A stretch of DNA of 64,000 nt, from contig OX485803.1 of NCBI GenBank assembly GCA_950295325.1, positions 12,710,001-12,774,000 of the forward strand, given 5' to 3'. The stretch is from Polytrichum commune (Eukaryota; Streptophyta; Polytrichopsida; Polytrichales; Polytrichaceae). How positions within the stretch are numbered: position 1 is the first letter of the stretch; each line of letters starts with the position of its first letter. Below the pieces are notes generated by a model, which saw only the letters and a list, made by a program, of their open reading frames with translations, searched no databases and was not told where the DNA came from. The position numbers and the translations under genes are program-made. This document shows positions 1 to 11,976 of this stretch, piece after piece.

Positions 1-1874
1 TAAAGTGAAGGAAGAGAGGGACAAGAAGAGGGAGAAAGACAAGACAAAGGATGAGAAGGACAAGGTTAGGGAGAAGGACAAAGGGAAAGCCCCTCTCTCA
101 AAGCCATCGACCCCAGGAAGTGCTAGCAAAGTCAAGCCAAGCAGCACGAATAATGTGAGTATAGTTTGTGATGTGGCTGTTGATTGCCTGCTTCTTAATT
201 TATTTTGAGATTTTATATCTACCCTCTATTCTTATAAAATCTTTCTCATGGTATGAAAGAAGAACCTATAGGACTTCCCACTGCAGTTTTAGAATCACAC
301 TCTGTAATCTGTGGATTCCGGCTAAAGATCTCTAATGTAGTGCTCTTCGGATTGTAGAAATTGGGATTGATTTATGATCATGAAAGTGAGGTAGTAATCT
401 TAACGGACATTTGGATTTACTGCTCAGCAGGGAGGCACATCTTCAGAGAAGCAAGCTGTGAAGAAGGTGACTACTACAACAACCACCAAAACCACAACGA
501 CAAAGACTGTGAAGGAGGAGAAGAAAGAAAAGAAGGTCTACTCCTTACCAGGACAAAAGCATGAACCTCCGGAAGAGGTGTGATTCTCACCATTTATCAG
601 TTCTTGGCGTATAATATAGTTGAATGCAAGTAAATGACCTAAATTCCATCCTCAATAGATGTTTTGTTCATTGCTATGTTCAGTTTCTTCAGATGTTCGT
701 GTGTGCACTCACAATTTTAAAATCCACTATGTGTTGCTTACTCCTAGGGTGATGATGATACTCCTGGTTGATTGTTATATGCATGATCTTTCCAGATTCA
801 TGTAGCTTCCAGAGCTGAAGAGTGTAATTGTATATCTTGACAAAGCCAATCTTGAGATTGCTTGATTCATGGTATTTTACTATTACAGCTGTGCTTCTGA
901 CAAGGTCTAAAGTTTGATTAATGACTCTACCAGATGTTTGTTTCAATGTATTTAGTTTGAAAGTTATGTGGGTGGGTTATGCAGAGAGATCCATTGAGGG
1001 TCTTTTACTCGACTCTTCGAGAGCAGATGCCAGATAGTGAGATGGCTGAAGTATGGTGAGTTCCTATGAGTTTTGTCCTTTCTGAAAATATGGCATTATT
1101 TAATGTCCACTATGTATGCATTTCTTGTGTTGATCATATTGTTGCGTTTGAAATAGATGCTCTATAAATCAATGTACTTATTTATGGAGATTCATTTTGG
1201 CCCCCTTAATACTAAAAGATCTAGGGGTATATCTCATTACTTCAGAAACTACAATAAATGAGCAGGGTTATGCTCTGTGGTTACAGCAGGTACTTGCAAG
1301 GGTCCTTAGCAATTGACCAGTAGTTTTTTTTAAAATAAAAACATTTTTTGCAATTTTACCCCTTTGGAGGCCCTAAATTAGGAGAGATCTGTTGTTCCAC
1401 ATGCAAGGGGGTTGTATTTTGAACTAAAGCCCTAGTGCAAGAACCGAACCTCCAATATCGTTGTACAACTGTTGTCTACTAAATATCACTGTACATAAAA
1501 GCTTCTAGCCTCAGCAGATGATCATGATAAGGTTGTCACAATTTCACTTGTTTATGTTCAAAGGTGAATTGGCTTCTTAGTACCCATTTTATTGCAGGTT
1601 GATGGAGCATGGATTGCTTGCCCATAATGAGGCCAAGCTTGCGTTTGATCGAAAGCAGAAAAGGGTGCATGGATTGAAGCATAGCACACCAATGAAGTCC
1701 TCTCCCTCTTCACAGATGTCCAATGGTTCCACAGGGGCAAGGACACCTGCGTCAAATGGCAAGGGGAAAGGGGCTGGCACATCAAAGGGCAAGAAGAGGG
1801 TGGACAATTTTAGTGATAGTGATAGCGATGATGACTTCCTTCAAAATCGGCTAAAGAAAAAGCTAAAGGCGTAG
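1..1874 (+). CDS. Lysine-rich plant protein, 3' part, four exons
   Basis: I assemble this gene from exons 1-154 (5' end outside the window), 431-577, 985-1055 and 1598-1874. The introns start GT and end AG and the phases agree (0, 0, 2). The visible product is about 215 residues. It begins with a K/E/D-rich charged stretch, then a threonine/lysine-rich linker, then a conserved-looking core with PPEERDPLRVFY, EQMPDSEMAEVW and LMEHGLL, and ends in a serine/lysine tail with an acidic SDSDSDDD run and a basic KKKLKA end. From memory, uncharacterised plant proteins share the DPLRVFY...SEMAxxW...MEHGLL core; I cannot name a function. The basic and acidic low-complexity tail suggests a nuclear protein, which is inference. 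The exon joins are strongly supported by phase and by the continuity of the core across two introns. Confidence 0.8.
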
Positions 1875-2959
1875 TCGGATTTGTTTTTTCCTCTTAGCCT
1901 TTTCTTTTTCAAGATGTAATCTGACCCGCGGTTTGCTTTAGAATTAGTTTAATTGTTCATGAAGGTTTATCTTCTGGTAGGATCCCAAGAGATCATCATA
2001 CACGGGAGCAATTTTCAGGGTGGAAAACTGATATGCCAGGAAATTCAGCACATAGAGATTGGATGCTAGGGCCAACACTTCTAGTCTAACACTTTGTATT
2101 CTTGGAAAATTCAACTTGCAGGTGCTCATGAGATGCAATCAAGCACTGGGTGTAGGACTGAGGTTTAGCTTTGTAAAGTGTACATTGAAAGAATATCACG
2201 TGCAGGCTTGTTGATTGGAGCAGTGCTGTTGACATTGCAACAATCAGGAGAAAGTTAGCTTTTGAGGTTTGAACTGACATACTTGTTTCAACAGTTTTCT
2301 GGTCTTCTTGACCTTGCACACATTTGTCTGTCCTAGACATAGAAGTCTAGGACATCGTTGCAATTACTGATGATGATTGTCCTCCAGTTACATGTGTGCT
2401 TTCACTCATGAATTGTATGATCTGGCATCTGTTCTGCTGTATTTATACTCTATCTTCATGATGGTGAACAGATATTTAATCTATGCTGTTGGTTTCCAGA
2501 TTATAGCTGGTCTTGTGGTTTCTTGGTTCTGTATTTGTGTCTGAATTTTTTTGTCCAGGCTTCAATCTCTTTGACAGCGTACCGTGACATCAACCTAGAT
2601 GCTTGTGCCTGGTTTCTATAGTAATCTCTTTTGCTGTATCATGTAAAATAAAAGCTCTGGATGACATGTCAGCTACGAAGGCACGATTGAGTACTTGTTT
2701 ATGTTGGACCTGATTTGTCTGATACCTTTTTATGAATACTAAGTGCACTTATTGCTAATTATCTCTACTTATTTCTGGTGAAGGTATAAAGAGGTTGCCC
2801 TTTATAGTCAAAGAACTGATCATATTCATTAGTGGTGCCGATGGAGATTGTTTGTCTTCGTTTATATTTAGCTGCAAAGTTAGTCCACTCATACACTTTG
2901 GCCACACACCTGAGGGCCACTTTATACTAGAGCTTAAGGGCCCTCAATCCATAATGTAC
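1875..2959. other. 3' flank of the first gene, no gene seen
   Basis: This stretch begins with the T-rich 3' untranslated sequence of the lysine-rich gene and continues as ordinary non-coding DNA. The open frames in it are short and match nothing I recognise. An AATAAA-like signal (AAAATAAAAG) lies near 2646. Confidence 0.4.
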
Positions 2960-4951
2960 AAATTATGTGAGTGGTTGAGAGACCTTTGCACTGCACCTTG
3001 AAGGCCTATGGGACCAAGGACATTCGAATGGATGGAAAATCTACAAGGTGTCCTGCATGGCAGCAAGTGGGTAGTTTTTCATGGTCTATTGGATATTGTG
3101 TAAGGTTTGTCCCTCTTGCACCCTATGTGATGTCCCCGGATGATCGATTGGCATTTGTGGGTATAGTACAAAATTTGAAGGTCTCTAGTTCATACTCAAG
3201 TTCCTTGAAGAAATGGATACATCCTGAGACTCAAAAATTGAAGGGCTTAAAAGCCCATGATTACCACATTCTCATGCAACATGTCCTCCCTTTTAAGTGT
3301 TCGTACTATACTGCCCAAAGGACCAAGGCTTGCAATAATTCGTTTGACTTGCGATTTTCAACGAATCTATGCCAAAACCTTGGACCTTGCTACTATGAAG
3401 GACTTAAAAGAGGAGGTTGCAATGACATTGTGTATACTTGAGAAAGAGTTCCCCCCCTCTTTGTTCAACGTAATGACACATTTGATGTACCACCTAATGG
3501 AGGAGTTGGATCTTTGTGGTTATGTGCACACGAGATGGATGTACCCTATAGAAAGGTACATGAAGACATTGAAGAATTTTGTATGAAATAAGGCAAGGCT
3601 AGAAGGAAGCATGGCTGAGGGGTATTCCTTTGAAGAATCACTTGAATTTTGTACAAAGTATATTAAAGAATCGAAGAGCACAAAGACACGAATGTGGGAT
3701 GACCGTGAGGATCCCAAGATGTACGATGAAATGCCAGAAGAAGAGGGTCATGATAGGCATATGCCAGCTATTTTGAGGGATTGGGCACACTCATTTGTCT
3801 TGAAGCCGCACTACAACCTTGAAAGAAGTGAATTCCAATGTAAACTTTAGTCAAAAGTGGCGGTCTACTGTACTTACGTGGCGGTGATTTTAGTTTGCCA
3901 TAGGTGGTGTGTGCTTCATTGATGATCATATGTTGTAATTTATAGTGCATGCAATGAATAATAATGGTCATGCTTGGAGCACTTAATAATCCCATACCCT
4001 ACAATTATAGATAGTCTGAGCATATTGTCTTATTTAGAAATTTGACAAGACTTTTGAACTCAACTTCTTGATGCAGGAGGTACGAGGATGCCGTGAAAGC
4101 TCAAAACACATTTGGATCGCAATATCAAAACATTCATAGGAGAAGGGGATGGAGGGCAAGGATGTAATTTCCAGAAAAGTTAAAGCCGTTGCCACCCTAT
4201 GAAAAGTGGATACTATCTGCCATTTCAAATGCAATCAATGATGGAGAGAAAATTGAGGAAGAGATAATTCAATTGAGCATATCCCCTACCTTGAAAGCTA
4301 CAACATACTGATCTATGTCCACATATGGAAATCACATCCGTGTGAAGAGTGCAGAGACCAATCTAGTTACAATGGATTTTGGAGTTGCAGCTGTATTTGA
4401 AACCACGTGTCGCTCAAGTGTCAATGACAGGAACCCTGTCGACAATGAGGTTGAATATGTAGGATAATGTTGAAGAGATCCTAGAGTTGAACTATGGCAT
4501 CATATGTGTGATAGTGTTGTTGTGCAATTGGGTGAGAGCCAATTATAGAGGAGCAGGGGCTACTATGAAACGCGATGAATATGGGTTCACTTTGGTGAAT
4601 TTCAAGCAAATGTTGCCCATTTATGAAGATTCTTTTGCATTTCCAATCCACATTGAGCAGGTCTTCTTTTCAAATGACCCTGGCAGTGACGATGGATGGA
4701 AAGTGGTTCTAAAGAATGAGCCTCGCAGTCGACGAGTGGAATGTGCTAAGGATAAAATGGTAGAGGTGCCTTGTTTGACGCTAGGGAACGATCAAAACTA
4801 TTCAGGCTTGGCTAATCCAACTCTTGGTCCATATGATGTGGAGAGTGATGATAGTGCAAACGAAGATGATGTAGGGCAAGAGATTAATGAGGATGAATTT
4901 GACTCAGAAGATAATGAAGACTACTTTGGAATTTCATCTTCAGATGAATGA
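2960..4951 (+). mobile_element. Degenerate CACTA (En/Spm, TNP2-type) transposon coding region
   Basis: Broken reading frames on the + strand carry, in order, the C-terminal domains of a CACTA transposase ORF. About 2990-3290 resembles the segment before DUF4218 (LAPYVMSPDDRLAF, then LKGLKAHDYHILMQHVLP). About 3300-3700 is DUF4218-like (LEKEFPPSLFNVMTHL, then HTRWMYPIERYMKTLKNFV, then EGYSFEESLEFC). About 4320-4740 is DUF4216-like (a YGNHIRVKSAETN region, then TLVNFKQMLPIYEDSFAFP). The final 4800-4951 is an acidic tail. The order DUF4218 then DUF4216 is typical of plant CACTA elements. Several frameshifts and stops mean no intact protein is possible. The catalytic TNP2 transposase domain upstream is missing or unrecognisable, and I could not find CACTA-ended terminal repeats. 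Confidence 0.82.
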
Positions 4952-6767
4952 ATATCACATAAGCTATTGCATCTCATAGGTAGGACCTAGTCATTCCACA
5001 ATGCACATAAACATACTTACATTTGCTATTGCATTGCATATATGGACCTTTTATATAGGATCATGTGGCATGTTTGCATGCATGTTATAGGTTACATGCT
5101 ACCAATAATGTTTGTTTTCTCATGTTAAATTAGACTATGTTTAGTCCACATGTGTGTAAAGATTTATGAGTTGAGTAAAACAAAGGTAGTTGATAAGTTG
5201 CTTGTTCGCGATAGTGTGTGTTACTTAAATTCTTAAGACCATGTCTAGTCTTAATGTATGATTGCGTTATTGAGTCAAGAAGACAAATAGAGTACATAGA
5301 TGGCTTGCTCCCCATGAAGTATATTTCCTCTAGTTTTGTGGACTATGTTTAATCAGTAAGTATGGTTGGGTTGCTCAATCAAAAAAACCAAGAGTGATTT
5401 GGACTATGAGCAGTCAACAAGTACATCCGAACCCTTGAGTTTGGCTATCTTAGTGGGAAAAGCACAGAGAGTCAATTATGCCGAGCCATTGTGACATGGT
5501 TTTGTACTAGTGGTAAGATTGTAAAAAGTTTCATCAAATGATTAGTAAGATCGTAAGTTCACTTGTTGTTGATCTTTTTGATACCAACATAAGCCAATCT
5601 CCATGTTTTGACAGACAGTCTATCAAGTCAATTGGATGCCTATACTCCAACCAATGATTACCAAAATTTTTACGTGTTTCATAAACCCTCCCAACAAATC
5701 AAACCTTAATTATGGCTGTTTTTTTTGGGTCTACCACATTTTTGACAATTCTAGCTTCATGTGTGTTCTTGTGACTTTCCTTGCCTGCATCTTGTAATTT
5801 TGATCGCAATCAAAACTCAAAGTATCGTGAACAAAAAAAACATTACTTGTCCCATTTTATTCCACTTGTTAATTAGTCTCTACCCCTTACCACCGAAGGG
5901 TTTTGGGCTAAAAAATAGAAAAGTCATAAAATAAGGGTCAATTCATTTAAAGGAGAAAGCTTCCATAAAGAAAGGTATGATGAAAAGATCAATCCAAGCT
6001 TATTATGATTTGTTTAGTATTTGAAAGGAGTTTTGGTTCAATATCCATCAAACAAAACAAATTACATTAGTTTCACTTTGTTTTTGTATGCATATGCACA
6101 CCATACGTGTATATCATGCCCTTCAAGAGATGTCATGAAAAGGGTGGATGTTAACCCTTCCCCAACAAGCTTGTTGGAGAAGGGGTATGTTGATAAGATA
6201 AGGGCCTGGGGCTTGCAACCCACAACTAGGAACAAGTTTTTTAAGCGTGACCAAAAAAAATTGCCCATCCAACCTGATTTCCAAAATTGGAATTGCCCTT
6301 GAATTCTTAAAGGCCACCTTGTCCACAAAACCCATATTGAGTGCACCTCACCTTCAAGGCCCAAAATCAAAAGTAAATATTTATTTCCACTTAGTAAACA
6401 AGCAATTGAGTGGATATTCATTCCCTTATTGAAAGTTTCAATAAACCGTGTAATTACCTTGGAAGTTGAAACTCGAAAGGTGACACCATATACAACACAT
6501 TTTATAAGTTGTCATAAACTAGTATGACTATATTTACACAAAAATACATACGTTAAAAATTCTAGAGTTTATGGGTATCACGATTTGAGAAGACTCAACC
6601 TTTTTGTGCCCTTGTCTCTTGTCATGCTCCCCTTGCTTCCGTTTCATTTTCACCCATAGTATGACAAACTATATACTTACATTCCCCAAAACCACTTGTT
6701 ATATCGAAGTCCTCATCATGAATGTCAAAATTTATGCATATATATTCTTGAGGTCGCTCATCAACCT
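4952..6767. other. Intergenic AT-rich DNA, nothing recognised
   Basis: I see no convincing coding sequence or repeat structure here. The open frames around 6020-6430 lie on both strands of the same DNA and show no family motifs. Confidence 0.4.
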
Positions 6768-6822
6768 TATCATCAATTCCAAACTTGATGTATGTGAGTT
6801 TGAGTTCACTCAACAATGTCAT
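6768..6822 (-). repeat. Partial duplicate of the end of the DUF3598-like last exon
   Basis: On the minus strand this stretch encodes ELKLTYIKFGIDDKV. It closely repeats DLKLAYIKFGVYDKV, encoded about 95 bp upstream at the end of the last exon of the DUF3598-like gene. It is a short tandem duplication lying just past the stop codon at 6856, and it shows no splice signals of its own that I can see. Confidence 0.6.
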
Positions 6823-6855
6823 AACATCCCAAAGTCGATGTCCACGTCTTTGACA

Positions 6856-9800
6856 TCACTTGACCTTGTCATAAACTCCAAACTTGATGTACGCGAGCTT
6901 GAGGTCGGCCCCATATGCACATGAAGCAACGCGAACTCGGGCCTCACTCTCCACCCACGTCACATAGAATGCGAAGTCCTTGCCAATTGCGGGTGCTTTT
7001 GGTGCAAATACACTCACATTGTTGGGCATGTGCACCAATGTGTAGGCGGCCGCATCCTCTCCCACCATCACGCCTCCCTTGAATCCTTGCCACTCGGCTT
7101 CGCGTCTCGTTAACACAAGTTGTGGTGTCAAAGCCTCCTCGTGACCACGGTATGTGCCATTCGGTTCATCCCTTGTCTCCTCCACGGGTGCCCTAAATAA
7201 GACCCATTTACGATTCTTTAGATTGTCTAAGGAGGGCATGTGAATGTTGTTATGAATCTTATGTTGTATTGAAGATGTTTTTTTTCTAGAAATGGATAGG
7301 GTGAGTGAAGGGACTCTTGGCTTGCAAGCTACTATTACCTTTCAATGGTGGGGTCTATTATCAAATGATGCGCATCTTGACCTAATTGGTGCGGCTGTCA
7401 ATCATAGGGTGGATTGGAGGGGGAGGGAGGGAATGAGGCTCTTGTGGTGATAATTGGTAGTTTCTTTTTGTGATAATAATGTAAGAATGAGGGGAGAGGG
7501 AGGGGAACGGTGAGAGTCCCATTGGGTTTATAAAAAACCTAGAGTTCCGATCCTTGAAATATCTTTCCCGGAAAGCCCTATACTGGGTTAATGTCCACAA
7601 CACCTATCAACTAGCAACAAGGAAAGTGAGAACCTTGATTACTTTAAAGATCTCGCGTACTAGCATTTTAAGACAAACTAACACGTAAATCCTGATTGTT
7701 TAGTGAACTTCAATTGGGATGAATCAACAACAAACATATATGGTGTAGGTTTTTACCATCTCCCCATGGTAGGTGCTAGGTTACGAAACCCCCTTATCCC
7801 TTACCAAGACTTGTGAAAGAGAGAATCTAAGAATGTGCACATACCTACTGTGTTGCCAAAGTGTGCCGGCCCATGAAGACTCTAACTTCTCCTCGCTGTC
7901 TTTCACCTCTTCGAGCAGGAGGGATACCCCAAGGAAGCCTTGGTTGTCATAGCCCACAGGGACTGACATCCTCATCATTGGGTCTGCACATGAATTGAAA
8001 ATCAAACACAAAGCATCGACTAATTCACACATCCACAAAGCCTTGGTAGTCAGAGCCCACAGGGACTGACATCCTCATCTTTGGGTTTGCACATGGATTG
8101 AAAATAAAAAACAAAGCATCAACTAATTCACACATCCACAAAGCCTTGGTTGTCAGAGCCCAGAGGGACTGATATCCTCATCTTTGGGTTTGCACATGGA
8201 TTGAAAATCAGACACAAAGCATCAACTAATTCACACATCCACAAAGCCTTGGTTGTCATAGCCCACAGGGACTGACATCCTCATCTTTGGGTCTGCACAT
8301 GGATTGAAAATCAAACACAAAGCATCAACTAATTCACACATCCATTCAAGGAATGTCCGCAAGTCGCCACATCTACCACAAGGGCCCTGAAGTTCACCAC
8401 CTCTGTACTGTTACCTGTATCAGTAGGGCGGATGCACATAGTACCACTACATAATGAAAGTGGAACATCTATCGCCATCTTAGATGTAGAGACAAAGGTG
8501 ATGAAGTTTAGGGACCACATCCATTCAAGATGTGCCCATAACAATGAATAGGGAGAACCAGCTGCTGGTTACAAATGAACCAGTTGAGTTCGAGAAATAA
8601 CCGGTTAAAGTTCAAGACTCCAGGAAAATTACCAATGATTTTAGAGGAATCTATAGAATATATCTCAAATTACTCAAGAGAAACCAAAAGATCACAACAT
8701 GTAACCGGTTGGACTTGGAAACACTAGGATTCCAGCCAATGATGCCCAAAAATCTCCCCGGACACTGACCCATAAGCCACCTCTTTCACATCCCTAACCA
8801 CATCTAGCACAAGGGCCTTCATGAACATCACCTTCATCCAATATTAGTAGGATAGATATACACGGTACCACTACATTGTTTATGGTATTTAGTGTCACAT
8901 GCGTGATAGTGTCGCTTACCCTATTTTGAGGCGTATGCTAAGTTACACTCATGATCAACAACTTCATCATTATTGTCCCATCATGACACTTGGCATTCAA
9001 GTGTGCTTATTAATGTGTTGTTCCATAGTGTTATGAGGTGTATGCCTATGTTACAGAATCATCTACAAGTGTGCATAAATTACACTTGTCACTAGTATGC
9101 TCAAAAATATCTTCCTCATGTATTCTAGAATGTGAACATATGACACTTGCCATTAGTATGTTCAATAAAATCTTCCCCTTGCATACCAAAACACAAAACT
9201 ATCATCTCAAGTACCCCAAGGTGCTACACTAAACGTCATAACATAAATAAATTTTCACTTTAAAAATTTACTTTTGTTGGCAAAAAAAATATCATATTGA
9301 CAATTAGCAGACGTGACACTTCGAGACCTCTAGGCATCTAGTCTAGTTTAGGCCCTTTGCAAATAGTGCACGTGACATTAAATACCATAAACGGTTTAGT
9401 GAAAGTAGAAGAATATCTACGACCGTCCCAAAGATTGAGACAAAGGTGATGAACTTTAGAGCTCACATCCACTCAAGTTAGTTATCCCCAAGCTACACCT
9501 TTCGAGTTTCTAACTGTTTCTAGCACCCCATCTAGCAGAAGGGCCCTGAAGTTCATCACCTATGTCTAGAATTAGTCTGATGTATGTACATGCAGGTACC
9601 AATGCTGGAAGTGGGAATTCGATCAGCCACTCTTCTAAATATTGCGTCAGAGGTGATGAGTTGTAGGGCCATTCCAAAGCCGCTGATGAAGGTGGTGTGC
9701 ACCATGAAGGTGGTGAGTAGGGTTAGCTATCAAGGAACGCAAAACTGTCATGATCTCTTACTTGCATAGAAAAAGAGTTCACTAAACACCACCGATCGTG

Positions 9801-11170
9801 GGTCGTTCGGCTTTAGGTACATTTGGATCCACCCGTTATTGCCTGACGGGAAACAAAGAACGCGATGATCAATAGAGTTTGGGTGCAAAATCCCGTCTGC
9901 TAGATTGTGCTCCTCCATGGTGATGTTCCAAGGTCCATACTCCCAATTCATATCCGCACCGAACCCCTGTACATCGTACCACTGGTTCCTGCACCCCAAC
10001 GCTCCCTCTTTTATACGACGAGACTCCAAACATAATGCACCATAATATTAGTCATGTTCCTCTTAGTTCAGTGATGCCTGCTCGTCACAAACCAGAATAC
10101 CTGGGGACAGTGCATTCAAGGCATGTCAGAATGCACCACTATTATGCATGTGAATGCACACTTGAACTTGTTTTCCCTTACACGTCGTCATGTTTTAATG
10201 TTATCATCTCCAACATATCTTCATTGCCGACAAGAATTGCAGAAGCCTGTTCAGAAATGCACGTAAATTAAGAAATGTCCTGGGGACCAGAACAGGGGGA
10301 AGAAACCAGGAAGGGCAGGAGAAAAACAACGTGGGGTCTGGAGAAAATAATATGCCATGACGCTTCACGCAGGGAAAGGGCCTTCTGTGTCATGCAACGA
10401 TGGGTTTTTGCGGGCACCCATCCAAGAGGCCCATTATGGGCACCAAGATGTCGTGCATTGAGGTATTTAAGTTACTTATTGTTATATTGAATTGCCCATG
10501 TCAATGGTGGCCCTGTGGAATTTTATTTATTGATCATTTACTTTCTTCCAAATCAGACCATACATATATGTAAGACATATAGAGAGAGTCGGGTTCGTAG
10601 AATTGATCTAGATTCAAATTTTCCACTATGCATATCTTATCATTGTCACATTTGACTTGCATACTTCCACTTCCTAATTGCAGCAGATTGTGGTTAAAGT
10701 ATACTCCACTCTTATAAAACAAGTAAAGGTTGACTTTAATATTTGTTGAAGGCCTGTACCAAACATCGAATATGGTTTAGAAAGTATGAGGGCGCTTTCA
10801 AGGACTAAAGCATGGATGCAACTCCACTCGAGCCTTTCCACTATGCAATAGCAGCTCATTTCACGAGCTTAGATGCACATTAAATCCGGAGCACTTTGAT
10901 AAGACCCACAATTCACGCGCACCTGTGAAATAATCGGGTTCGTTCAGGGTCCACCATTTGTAGCGACCGCACCGACTTGTACTCCTTGCACACCTCCTTG
11001 GATTTGTCGGGGAAATACTGGGTCCAAAACCCGTGCCAGTGCTTCCAGTGTGTATCAGCAAGCCAATTCCAGTTGTCACTTGCGGTGACTTGCTCCACTG
11101 TCTCGGGCCCGATGCCCTTGCTGTCCGGAATTCTCCAAACCACTGGCCCTGCACCCTCAGCGATGTCCAT
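6856..11170 (-). CDS. DUF3598-like (lipocalin-type) protein, about four exons
   Basis: The minus-strand exons are 11170-10923, 9988-9762, 7983-about 7849, and 7226-6856. The first join (phase 2) produces LFHRNQWYDVQGFG and the second (phase 1) joins SELFFYA to MMRMSVPVGYDNQGF. Together these look like the DUF3598 pattern known from cyanobacterial and plastid lipocalin-like proteins (W.HWHG.W.QY, HRN, LADGILHP, VGYD..G). The last exon (VTWVESEARVRVASCAYG) fits the C-terminal barrel half. The product is about 326 residues if exon 3 ends at 7849. A stronger donor at 7845 (AG|GTATGT) would break phase with the last exon, so an extra small exon is possible. An acceptor-like TGTGCAG precedes the ATG at 11170, so a further 5' exon, perhaps encoding a transit peptide, may exist. 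The function in plants is unknown. Confidence 0.68.
7938..8349. repeat. 103-bp tandem repeat, four copies, derived from an exon start
   Basis: The marker CCTTGG recurs at 7938, 8041, 8144 and 8247, an exact period of 103 bp. Copies differ by only a few bases. The copy at 7938-8040 contains the real start of exon 3 of the DUF3598-like gene (minus strand, acceptor at 7984). The three other copies repeat that acceptor plus about 45 bp of exon sequence but lack the rest of the exon. Confidence 0.9.
8350..9690. repeat. Three diverged copies of a ~180-bp local repeat in the intron
   Basis: Landmarks ACAAGGGCC or AGAAGGGCC followed by TGAA.TTCA.CACC recur near 8378, 8817 and 9537. Each is followed by a GTACCA block and an AGGTGATGAA or AGGTGATGAG block. 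The middle copy is interrupted by the TIR element at 8878-9392. The copies are clearly related but well diverged. The whole set lies in intron 2 of the DUF3598-like gene. Confidence 0.7.
8878..9392. mobile_element. MITE-like TIR element, 515 bp
   Basis: Terminal inverted repeats of about 21 bp bound this element: GTTTATGGTATTTAGTGTCAC at 8878-8898 and its near-perfect reverse complement at 9372-9392. It has no coding capacity. The interior contains shorter repeats in both orientations (for example CTAGTATGCTCAA and TTAGTATGTTCAA). A second full-length, inverted copy lies at about 63367-63923. The target duplication is unclear, possibly TTA. Confidence 0.8.
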
Positions 11171-11460
11171 TCCCTGCACAGAATTACGTTTTTTATATAT
11201 TTTTATATTTTTATCAAAGTTTCAGCAAAGGCTCATTTCAACAAACGTAGAAAAAGGGGATCTTTCTAACATGGCACATTGGACACCCTGTCATCTAGGC
11301 CTTGTGCAAAAGCATCACATTTTTATACCAAAAGAACTGATGCGACACCCCGGGTACGCAACTCCCATATTATACGCAGGGGGCATCGTACTTAAAACGG
11401 CTTAGAGGACGGCTTTTGTAAAAATTATATCAAATTATATCAAATTAAAATGATCAAAAA

Positions 11461-11592
11461 GTTGGGTGAAGACCAAATTAAATAAAATGAGATGAAAAAA
11501 AAGTTGGGTAAAGACCAAATTAAATAAAATGAGATGAAAAAAAAGTTGGGTGAAGACCAAATTAAATAAATGAGATGAAAAAAAAGTTGGGT
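11461..11592. repeat. 42-bp tandem repeat
   Basis: GTTGGGT recurs at 11461, 11503, 11545 and 11586 (periods 42, 42 and 41), separated by A-rich ATTAAATAAAATGAGATG sequence. It lies inside the TIR element at 11341-11976. Confidence 0.9.
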
Positions 11593-11606
11593 TGCATATT
11601 TATTAA

Positions 11607-11700
11607 GCCTCCCATTAAAATTATAGGCCACGAATAGTTGCCTCCCATTAAAATTATAGGCCACGAATAGTTGCCTCCCATTAAAATTATAATTCATTCA
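11607..11700. repeat. 33-bp tandem repeat, about three copies
   Basis: GCCTCCCATTAAAATTATA recurs at 11607, 11640 and 11673, an exact period of 33 bp, immediately after the 42-bp array. Confidence 0.9.
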
Positions 11701-11976
11701 CAATTTTAAAATTTTATTAAAAAGTCCAAAAAGTTGGGTAGTTTGACCTATGGTACCTGTATTAAAAAAAATCATATAATTAGGTTTTTAATGCAATTAT
11801 ATGCTTCAAAATATATTCATTTCCTATATATAATTACATTTTTGGATTCCTTGTTAGAAGGGCTACAAGGGTTTCCTACATTAAAACATATTGTGTCACT
11901 CAATATTGGACTAAAACGCATTATAAGTGATTATAATCAGGACCATATAATACGGGAGTTGCGTACCCGGGTGCGA

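Larger units (their letters stand above)
11341..11976. mobile_element. TIR element, ~636 bp, filled with short tandem repeats
   Basis: The left end (11341-11376) and the reverse complement of the right end (11941-11976) share CCGGGTACGCAACTCCC followed by a matching RTATTATAYG stretch, about 30 bp in all. Between them lie two tandem arrays and AT-rich DNA, with no open frame of note. The element sits about 170 bp upstream of the first recognised exon of the DUF3598-like gene. I could not define a target duplication. Confidence 0.72.

Noticed and set aside
6062-6421. 119-residue minus-strand frame
   Set aside because: No recognisable domain and a competing frame on the same strand. AT-rich chance frame is likely.
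7938-8349. Possible CRISPR-like array (regular direct repeats)
   Set aside because: Repeats are contiguous 103-bp units without unique spacers, in a plant intron.
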